Positions 1-3,789 of a stretch of 6,888 nt of DNA are shown piece after piece. The notes below the pieces were generated by a model. The model worked only from the letters and a program-made list of their open reading frames with translations. It had not been told where the DNA came from and searched no databases. The first letter of the stretch is position 1, and each line of letters starts with the position of its first letter. The position numbers were made by a program, and so were the translations under genes. Source of the DNA: JBGVMW01 sp045122835 (lineage in GTDB: Bacteria > Bacillota > Clostridia > Lachnospirales > Lachnospiraceae); NCBI GenBank assembly GCA_045122835.1, contig JBGVIB010000055.1, positions 1 to 6,888 on the forward strand. The letters are read 5' to 3'.

Positions 1-1
1 G

Positions 2-523
2 TACGATGACCACTATTATTCAGTATTGTACACGTATTACAACCAGCCTGCAATCCTGAAGGCAACACTTGGAGAAATCCGTATCTGTGATAAGAATAAT
101 AAGCTGATTTGTACACACCGCCGTTCTTATAAAGAGTTTCCGAAATACATTACAAAGCCAGAACACATGAAACCCGAGCATTTGTACTACAAGGAAGTAA
201 ACGCAAAGGATGGTGATTATTACCGCCGGTGGGCAGCAAGTATCGGTCCTTACATGGCTAAACTGATTGACCGCATCCTGATAGCTGCCAGTCATGAAGA
301 ACAGGCGTATAACAGCTGTAACGGCATTCTGCATATGTGTACAAACCAGTCCCGCCTTCATCTAGAAGAACTGGCAAAGACCTGTGTGGAAAGTAACGCA
401 TGCCGGTATTCCTATTTCAAAAAACTGCTGAAGAATGAATCAAATCGGAATACAGAGCATTCTGCAGTGAAAACTTCTCTTCCAGCTCATGATAATCTCA
501 GAGGGAAGGAGGTTTACCGCTAA
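2..523 (+). CDS. istA: IS21-family transposase IstA, C-terminal part (5' end outside window)
   Basis: The reading frame is open from the first base (codons from position 2) to the TAA at 521-523, giving about 173 visible residues. IstA is the DDE-type transposase of IS21 elements and joins the element's ends to target DNA together with the ATPase IstB. The visible part is the C-terminal region after the catalytic core: the beta-rich segment with 'YNQPAILKA', 'IRICDKNNKLICTH' and 'HRRSYKEFPKYITKPEHM' is typical of IstA, followed by a helical tail containing 'YYRRWAASIGPYMAKLIDRIL'. The DDE residues and N-terminal HTH are not in the window. The stop shares a base with the istB start (TAATG), so the two are translationally coupled. 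The gene is probably intact upstream; nothing in the visible part is broken. Confidence 0.88.
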   Translation, partial: YDDHYYSVLYTYYNQPAILKATLGEIRICDKNNKLICTHRRSYKEFPKYITKPEHMKPEHLYYKEVNAKDGDYYRRWAASIGPYMAKLIDRILIAASHEEQAYNSCNGILHMCTNQSRLHLEELAKTCVESNACRYSYFKKLLKNESNRNTEHSAVKTSLPAHDNLRGKEVYR

Positions 524-1287
524 TGGAAAATAAACTGTCCATTGAGGACTACGAACTTTGCAATAAGCTCAAAAACATGCGCTTCTCCGGTATGGCTGAG
601 GCGTTGGAAGAATTAATGCTTAATCCCAATGCAGACCTGCTTCCATTCCGTCAGATAGTCCAAAAGCTGGTGGATGCCGAATGGGATTTACGCTACAACA
701 AAAAGCTGAACCGTTTTATCAAAAAAGCAACCCTCAAATACCCGGGTGCAGACTTTGACGACAGCATTTATGACCCAGAAAGAATGCTTGATACCCATGT
801 CATTGAGGAACTTTCCAAGTGTAAGTGGGTAGAACAGGGCAAAAATCTTATCATTACTGGTAAGACCAGTTCCGGCAAAAGTTATCTTGCCAATGCGCTC
901 TGCATCTGTGCCCTGCGTGAATTTAAAACAGTCAAATATATCAAGGCAAGCCAGCTCATCAACGAGTTAGCTAAAGCTGAGAAAACTGACGGTTATCAGG
1001 AGCTGCTGAATCAGATGGCTGCCTATGACCTGTTGGCAGTAGATGACTTCGGATTGATGAATCTGGATATCAATAAATGCCGGAATCTCTTTGAAGTATT
1101 TGACAGCAGAGATCCACATAAATCCACACTTGTGGTTTCTCAGATACCGGTTTCAGCCTGGTACGATATGTTCCAGGAACACACTTATGCAGAAGCCTGT
1201 CTGGCAAGACTGCTCAGCGAGGCGTATCGCCTCGAGATGAATGGTAAGAATATGAGGAACATTACACCTGTCAACAAGCAGGCGTAA
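523..1287 (+). CDS. istB: IS21-family helper ATPase IstB
   Basis: A 254-aa AAA+ ATPase, the usual family length. IstB binds ATP, assembles on DNA, selects the target and stimulates the IstA transposase. A DnaC-like N-terminal helical region (about 1-100) precedes the ATPase core. Walker A is GKTSSGKS at residues 113-120, with SS where most relatives have G-x, but the GKS lysine is intact. Walker B is LLAVDD at 170-175. A sensor-like VVSQIP lies at 204-209, and the arginine-containing 'ACLARLL' at 225-231 matches the family's C-terminal arginine motif. The AGGAGG at 507-512 lies 10 nt before the ATG, and the start overlaps the istA stop, so the start is well fixed. No frameshift or missing motif is seen, so this copy may be active. 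Confidence 0.93.
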   Translation: MENKLSIEDYELCNKLKNMRFSGMAEALEELMLNPNADLLPFRQIVQKLVDAEWDLRYNKKLNRFIKKATLKYPGADFDDSIYDPERMLDTHVIEELSKCKWVEQGKNLIITGKTSSGKSYLANALCICALREFKTVKYIKASQLINELAKAEKTDGYQELLNQMAAYDLLAVDDFGLMNLDINKCRNLFEVFDSRDPHKSTLVVSQIPVSAWYDMFQEHTYAEACLARLLSEAYRLEMNGKNMRNITPVNKQA

Positions 1288-1293
1288 ACGCCT
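1280..1293 (+). repeat. Small hairpin spanning the istB stop codon
   Basis: AGGCG (1280-1284) pairs with CGCCT (1289-1293) around a TAAA loop that contains the istB stop codon. No T-tract follows, so it is not a standard intrinsic terminator. It could stabilise the mRNA end or be chance. Confidence 0.4.
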
Positions 1294-1310
1294 GACACAC
1301 CGATGATGCG

Positions 1311-1343
1311 AACCCCTCACACCGCTGAAGCGTGACAGGGGTT
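1311..1343. repeat. Inverted repeat in the IS21 right end
   Basis: AACCCCT (1311-1317) pairs with AGGGGTT (1337-1343); CAC (1318-1320) can also pair with GTG (1332-1334) across a two-base bulge. It lies within the last 40 bp of the inferred element. IS21 ends usually carry several transposase-binding repeats; the TGACAC at 1293-1298 and GTGACA at 1332-1337 could be parts of these. Role inferred from position only. Confidence 0.45.
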
Positions 1344-1354
1344 CCGTTCATCCG

Positions 1355-1543
1355 AAATTTGCAAAAACATTCAGCTGTAGTATGACATTTTCGGCATCCT
1401 TTACATAGTTTTATATCATAATCATCAATGCATACTTCTCTTACATCGTTACCTGCCTTAGTATATTCACCGACAAGTCTTGAAATTTCTGCTGTTGCAC
1501 CATTTCTAACCGGACTACAATTTATAATTAGTATCTTCATCAT
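1355..1543 (-). pseudogene. Flavodoxin-like NAD(P)H/FMN oxidoreductase, truncated by IS21
   Basis: The minus-strand reading from ATG 1543 gives a classic flavodoxin-fold N-terminus: first beta strand 'KILIINCSP' leading into the FMN phosphate-binding loop 'SPVRNGATAEI' (residues 10-20), then 'CIDDYDIKLCKGCRKCHTT' (38-56), the cysteine-rich segment found in Clostridia members of the NAD(P)H-dependent oxidoreductase/iron-sulfur flavoprotein group. Family similarity ends around residue 63 (position 1355), where the IS21 end begins; the frame then runs on through IS sequence to a stop at 1271. A normal member is about 170-210 aa, so some two thirds is missing and presumably lies left of the element. 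An AGAGGA-type ribosome binding site (TTAAGAGAGGATGAA before the ATG) supports this start. The remnant cannot make a working enzyme. Confidence 0.75.
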
Positions 1544-1574
1544 TTCATCCTCTCTTAAAAGCTCTATAGAATAT

Positions 1575-1598
1575 ATGCCGCAGATTTCTCTGCGGCAT
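1575..1598 (-). terminator. Hairpin downstream of hicB, possible terminator
   Basis: A perfect 10-bp stem, ATGCCGCAGA (1575-1584) and TCTGCGGCAT (1589-1598), with a four-base loop. On the minus strand it starts 36 nt after the hicB stop, as expected for the end of the hicAB transcript. The following bases on that strand (ATATTCTAT) are A/T rich but not a clean T-run, so termination may be partial, letting some transcript reach the oxidoreductase remnant. Confidence 0.55.
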
Positions 1599-1634
1599 TC
1601 CTATCTTACAAGTTTACCCTCACTGCCATAACTC

Positions 1635-1997
1635 TTATTTTAGATACACTGCATCGTATTTTGAGAGAAGATACACACAATATTGATTCATGCTAACACC
1701 TTCTCGCTGAGAGTGCTCTGCTAAAGCTCTGTGCAGACTACGCGGTAATCTTAATTTAAATTGCCCAGAATAATCTTCCAAACTGTCCGGCTCATGAATC
1801 TCAATACCATCCTCAAGAGCTGCTTCAATCCATGCTTTTTTAGCATCCAACGCATTTGCCACTGCACTTTCAATCGTCTCACCACATGTAATGCATCCCG
1901 GCAAATCCGGATAAGAAACCACAAAGCCACCTTCGTCCTTATCTTCCACTATTTCCATACGATAGGACATTGCCATATAATCATTCAGCGTCTTCAT
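1635..1997 (-). CDS. hicB: HicB antitoxin with ribbon-helix-helix domain
   Basis: A 120-aa antitoxin of the HicAB type II toxin-antitoxin family; it binds and blocks HicA and represses the operon. The N-terminal partial RNase H-like HicB fold (about 10-70) shows the hallmark 'YRMEIVEDKDEGGFVVSYPDLPGC' stretch followed by 'CGETIESAVANALDAKKAWIEAA'. The C-terminal region (about 78-114, 'FKLRLPRSLHRALAEHSQREGVSMNQYC') is a ribbon-helix-helix DNA-binding domain. I chose the ATG at 1997, which gives the usual MKTLxDYM start and has GAGG nine bases upstream; a GTG at 2012 would add five residues but lacks support. The gene overlaps the end of hicA by 17 bp, implying coupled translation. The RHH domain fits the repeats in the operon promoter. 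Confidence 0.9.
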   Translation of the reverse strand: MKTLNDYMAMSYRMEIVEDKDEGGFVVSYPDLPGCITCGETIESAVANALDAKKAWIEAALEDGIEIHEPDSLEDYSGQFKLRLPRSLHRALAEHSQREGVSMNQYCVYLLSKYDAVYLK

Positions 1998-2238
1998 TCC
2001 GCTTCGCCTCACTTTCTACAATCTGCCTTACCATTTCTACATAGACTTTTTTAATCGGTTCATGCTTCGGTATTGTAATAGGTTGACAGCCTTGTTTTCT
2101 GAATGTGTAATGACTGCTTCCTGTCCTTGGTGCATTCATCACATATCCGCAACTCTCCAATACCTTTCGTAATTCATCAAATCGAAGGTCTTTCGATAAA
2201 TTACATATACGTTCTATTAGTTTATTCCATTTAGACAT
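1981..2238 (-). CDS. hicA: HicA toxin (mRNA interferase)
   Basis: An 85-aa toxin of the HicA/YcfA family, small double-stranded-RNA-binding-fold ribonucleases that cleave mRNA and stop growth when free of HicB. The core shows 'RFDELRKVLESCGYVMN' (helix 1), 'GSSHYTFRK' with the conserved active-site histidine at residue 43, and 'PITIPKHEPIKKVYVEMV' (strand and helix 2), all expected for the family. Length is normal for the Clostridia branch, which has a longer N-terminus than E. coli HicA. I take the ATG at 2238: AGGAGG (2246-2251) is 7 nt away, whereas the upstream ATG at 2244 is only 1 nt from it. It is first in the operon, with its own promoter. No inactivating change is seen. Confidence 0.9.
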   Translation of the reverse strand: MSKWNKLIERICNLSKDLRFDELRKVLESCGYVMNAPRTGSSHYTFRKQGCQPITIPKHEPIKKVYVEMVRQIVESEAKRNEDAE

Positions 2239-2245
2239 TTTCATG

Positions 2246-2251
2246 CCTCCT
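2246..2251 (-). promoter_or_regulatory. hicA ribosome binding site that decides the start
   Basis: A perfect AGGAGG on the minus strand, 7 nt before the ATG at 2238 but just 1 nt before the in-frame ATG at 2244, so the shorter HicA is the likely product. Confidence 0.8.
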
Positions 2252-2257
2252 ATCTAT

Positions 2258-2286
2258 ATTATATGTGGTGTCATATTTGGTGTCAA
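2258..2286 (-). promoter_or_regulatory. hicAB promoter, perfect sigma-A consensus
   Basis: On the minus strand, TTGACA (2281-2286) and TATAAT (2258-2263) are separated by exactly 17 bp. Both boxes are perfect consensus, predicting a strong promoter with a transcript starting about 2251, next to the hicA ribosome binding site, so the leader is very short. A promoter this strong in front of a toxin gene implies tight repression. Confidence 0.85.
2266..2285. promoter_or_regulatory. Direct-repeat operator in the hicAB promoter, probable HicB site
   Basis: TGGTGTCA occurs at 2266-2273 and again at 2278-2285, a 12-bp period. The repeats fill the spacer and overlap the -35 box, so a bound protein would block RNA polymerase. 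Ribbon-helix-helix repressors bind short repeated half-sites of this kind; HicB carries such a domain. That HicB is the binder is inference. Confidence 0.65.
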
Positions 2287-2293
2287 TACAATC

Positions 2294-2307
2294 ACGAAAT
2301 ATTCCGT
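2294..2307. repeat. Imperfect palindrome upstream of the hicAB -35 box
   Basis: ACGAAAT/ATTCCGT is a 14-bp inverted repeat with one mismatched pair, in the short gap between the end of the 228-aa gene and the hicAB promoter. It could be a second regulatory site or chance in AT-rich DNA. Confidence 0.3.
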
Positions 2308-2311
2308 CATA

Positions 2312-2998
2312 TTATTTATTATCCGATACATTTAATTCGTCCAGCTTAATTATCACTTTTTTCAGACTGCTTATTTTTTCATTTACACGATTTGTTCCTG
2401 CCCATTCATCCTTGTCATACAATTTTTCTACTGTCAATGCTAATTCTAAGGCATTTTCATCATGGGTATAATATTTCATCAGTTTATTTATTTGAATTGT
2501 ATGTAAACACAAATAAATCTGCACTGCTGCAATCATTATTCTTAGATGTTCCTTTTCTATATTGGAAACATTCATCACTATACCCTGTTCGTTTTTCGAA
2601 CAATCACATTTTATCGGATTAAGTTCTCCTCCAAATAATGGTGCATCAAAACTCCTTCCCATCCCGCCTTCTGGATTACAGCACCATGCATAATGATATC
2701 TGATTACTTGTTGCATGTCATATGCATTTTTTGCACGTACATCCGTACCTTCACTCCAAATCCCCAAACTATCGTGCAAATCCCACTCCGCTATTTTATT
2801 ATCATAAAATACTAAATTCCGTATTGCAGTATATATATGTTTTCTAGCAAACGTATATTGATTATCAAATTCACTATCAAACCTGTACTGCCGTAATTCA
2901 AAATCAATCTCAGCATATTGTCCCATATACATTCTCGAATAAAAATCTAATGCACTTATACATATCCCTATTTCACTATCTCTTAATACCATCCTCAT
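2312..2998 (-). CDS. Protein of unknown function, 228 aa
   Basis: A complete gene with a good start: AGGAGAG lies 5-6 nt before the ATG at 2998. I recognise no domain with an assigned function. Visible landmarks are an N-terminal 'DSEIGICISALDFYSRMYMGQY' (7-28), which looks helical; a central 'AYDMQQVIRYHYAWCCNPEGGMG' stretch (92-114), rich in aromatics and probably the conserved core; a Cys pair CDC at 131-133; a hydrophobic helix around 152-170; and a charged helical C-terminus. There is no signal peptide or convincing membrane segment, so it is probably cytosolic. I have a general impression that similar proteins occur in Clostridia as uncharacterised families, but cannot name one. It is divergent from an XRE regulator with a shared palindromic site, and hicAB lies downstream on the same strand under its own promoter. 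Base composition is markedly AT-rich. Function unknown. Confidence 0.8.
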   Translation of the reverse strand: MRMVLRDSEIGICISALDFYSRMYMGQYAEIDFELRQYRFDSEFDNQYTFARKHIYTAIRNLVFYDNKIAEWDLHDSLGIWSEGTDVRAKNAYDMQQVIRYHYAWCCNPEGGMGRSFDAPLFGGELNPIKCDCSKNEQGIVMNVSNIEKEHLRIMIAAVQIYLCLHTIQINKLMKYYTHDENALELALTVEKLYDKDEWAGTNRVNEKISSLKKVIIKLDELNVSDNK

Positions 2999-3018
2999 TA
3001 TTTCTCTCCTTTTCTTTG

Positions 3019-3033
3019 TATACCATTGGTATA
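3019..3033. promoter_or_regulatory. Perfect palindromic operator in divergent intergenic region
   Basis: TATACCATTGGTATA is a perfect 7+1+7 palindrome between the 228-aa gene and the XRE gene. It overlaps the predicted -35 box of the XRE promoter and lies 21-35 bp upstream of the 228-aa start, so one bound dimer could control both. XRE/Cro-type proteins bind such sites; autoregulation is inferred. Confidence 0.65.
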
Positions 3034-3055
3034 ATCAACAAAAATGTGATATACT
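3026..3055 (+). promoter_or_regulatory. Promoter of the XRE regulator gene (extended -10)
   Basis: TTGGTA (3026-3031) and TATACT (3050-3055) with an 18-bp spacer, plus a TG one base before the -10, form a reasonable extended sigma-A promoter. Transcription would start near 3062, giving a leader of about 28 nt. The -35 box lies within the palindromic operator. No equally clear promoter is seen for the divergent 228-aa gene: a TGGTATACA on the minus strand would start the transcript on top of its ribosome binding site. Confidence 0.55.
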
Positions 3056-3089
3056 TTGCTTATAAAAATTAGAAATGGAGAATTTTTAA

Positions 3090-3437
3090 ATGAACACAAA
3101 CACGTTAGACCGTAAACGACTTATAAATTGCCGTGAGAAACTCGGCATCACCAAACAAGAAGCCGCCCGACGTATGCAAATGTCGCAGCCTGCTTATTTA
3201 AGATATGAATCCGGCGAACGCACCCCTTCCATACATGTCATTCAGGTCATGGCAGATGTTCTGGCTACATCAGTTGCCTATCTTACCGGACAAACTGATA
3301 ATCCAAATCCGAACAGCTATTTGATTAAATTAGATACTGAGCCGGAATTATTTCAATTAATCGAGAAATATAAGAACTCTGATATAGAAATGAGAAATAG
3401 ACTATTATCATATCTTCAAAAATATTCAGAAGGATAA
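3090..3437 (+). CDS. XRE/Cro-type transcriptional regulator
   Basis: A 115-aa DNA-binding protein. Residues about 9-66 form a helix-turn-helix of the Cro/C1 type: 'RLINCREKLGITKQEAARRMQMSQPAYLRYESGERTPS' contains the scaffold helix, the turn and the recognition helix (around 'SQPAYLRYE'), then 'VIQVMADVLATSVAYLTGQTDNP', the usual fifth helix and 'LxG' end. Residues 75-115 are a short helical tail, possibly for dimerisation; there is no peptidase or metal-binding domain, so it is not an ImmA-type partner. GGAG at 3077-3080 lies 9 nt upstream of the ATG. It is divergent from the 228-aa gene, and its promoter overlaps a perfect palindrome, so it likely represses itself and perhaps that neighbour. 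It could also be the antitoxin-like partner of an unrecognised system; the sequence does not decide this. Confidence 0.9.
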   Translation: MNTNTLDRKRLINCREKLGITKQEAARRMQMSQPAYLRYESGERTPSIHVIQVMADVLATSVAYLTGQTDNPNPNSYLIKLDTEPELFQLIEKYKNSDIEMRNRLLSYLQKYSEG

Positions 3438-3477
3438 TGCGCAATTAATTGGCAACCTATTTTAGGGTAATAAAGCT

Positions 3478-3528
3478 AGTATAGAGAATGGCAGACAATC
3501 ACTTGGATTACCTGCCATACAGAATACT
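3478..3528. repeat. Large imperfect inverted repeat
   Basis: Arms AGTAT-AGAGA-ATGGCAG (3478-3494) and CTGCCAT-ACAGA-ATACT (3512-3528) pair over 5 and 7 bp around a 5x5 internal loop, with a 17-base apical loop that itself has AATC/GATT complementarity (3497-3500, 3506-3509). It starts 41 bp after the XRE stop. No T-run follows on either strand, so it is not a typical terminator; it could be an RNA structure, a recombination site or the remnant of a small mobile repeat. Confidence 0.55.
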
Positions 3529-3659
3529 CTATGTTAACTTGCGATTACTCGAACTCGCCAAAATCATTTTCGTATTAAACAAATCTGTTTAGGAGTTTTC
3601 GCACGGTTTGATACCAATTAGCTTCAATTATCCAATGTATATGGGGTAGCTGAACTAAT

Positions 3660-3691
3660 GTTATCATTTTGTTATCACGGAAATGTTATCA
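3660..3691. repeat. Threefold GTTATCA direct repeat
   Basis: GTTATCA occurs at 3660-3666, 3671-3677 and 3685-3691; the first and third copies extend to a shared AATGTTATCA. Spacings are 11 and 14 bp, near one helical turn. This may be a protein-binding array, but the region is AT-rich and no associated promoter is clear. Confidence 0.4.
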
Positions 3692-3702
3692 AGCTCTTTT
3701 GC

Positions 3703-3720
3703 AAAAAAGCAATTGCTTTT
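3703..3720 (-). terminator. Possible weak terminator of the chemoreceptor gene
   Basis: AAAAGCAATTGCTTTT (3705-3720) is a perfect 16-bp palindrome. Read on the minus strand it forms a stem with an AATT loop ending in six Ts, about 70 nt after the chemoreceptor stop. The stem has only two G-C pairs, so it is weak; no better terminator is visible in the gap. Confidence 0.35.
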
Positions 3721-3789
3721 CCATTTCATCAGCAATTTCCTTTCATTATCCCACTATTCTTTCGCTTGTTTTATGCTACCAACAGTATC

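Larger units (their letters stand above)
1..1350 (+). mobile_element. IS21-family insertion sequence, right-hand part
   Basis: The pair istA (partial) and istB, in that order with a one-base stop/start overlap, is the signature of IS21-family elements. The left end and the catalytic half of istA lie outside the window. The right end is placed near 1350 because recognisable oxidoreductase coding sequence resumes on the other strand from about 1355, and because IS21 elements end in a CA dinucleotide, which is present at 1349-1350. The boundary is uncertain by several bases, and the target duplication cannot be checked without the left end. Confidence 0.85.
3438..3789. other. 352-bp intergenic region with inverted and direct repeats, no gene
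   Basis: Between the convergent ends of the XRE and chemoreceptor genes I find no reading frame with a start, ribosome binding site and protein-like composition. Minus-strand reading around 3570-3650 is open for about 25 codons but lacks a start and resembles no family I know; it may be a gene remnant. The region holds a large imperfect inverted repeat, a threefold GTTATCA motif and an A/T palindrome, listed separately. Confidence 0.6.

Noticed and set aside
20..361. Minus-strand open frame of 113 codons
   Set aside because: It is antisense to istA, which has clear family sequence in its own frame; no motif or start signal supports the reverse reading.
1271..1354. C-terminal 28 residues of the oxidoreductase frame as real protein
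   Set aside because: The sequence is the reverse reading of the IS21 right end and the end of istB, so it is a chance extension beyond the insertion point.
3541..3562. tRNA-like T-arm (GTTCGAGT on the minus strand) as a tRNA remnant or att site
   Set aside because: The bases flanking the loop do not form a 5-bp T stem, and no acceptor stem, anticodon arm or CCA end is present nearby.
3570..3650. Open minus-strand stretch of about 25 codons as a small gene
   Set aside because: There is no start codon with a ribosome binding site, and the residues match no family I recognise; it is too short to claim even as a pseudogene.
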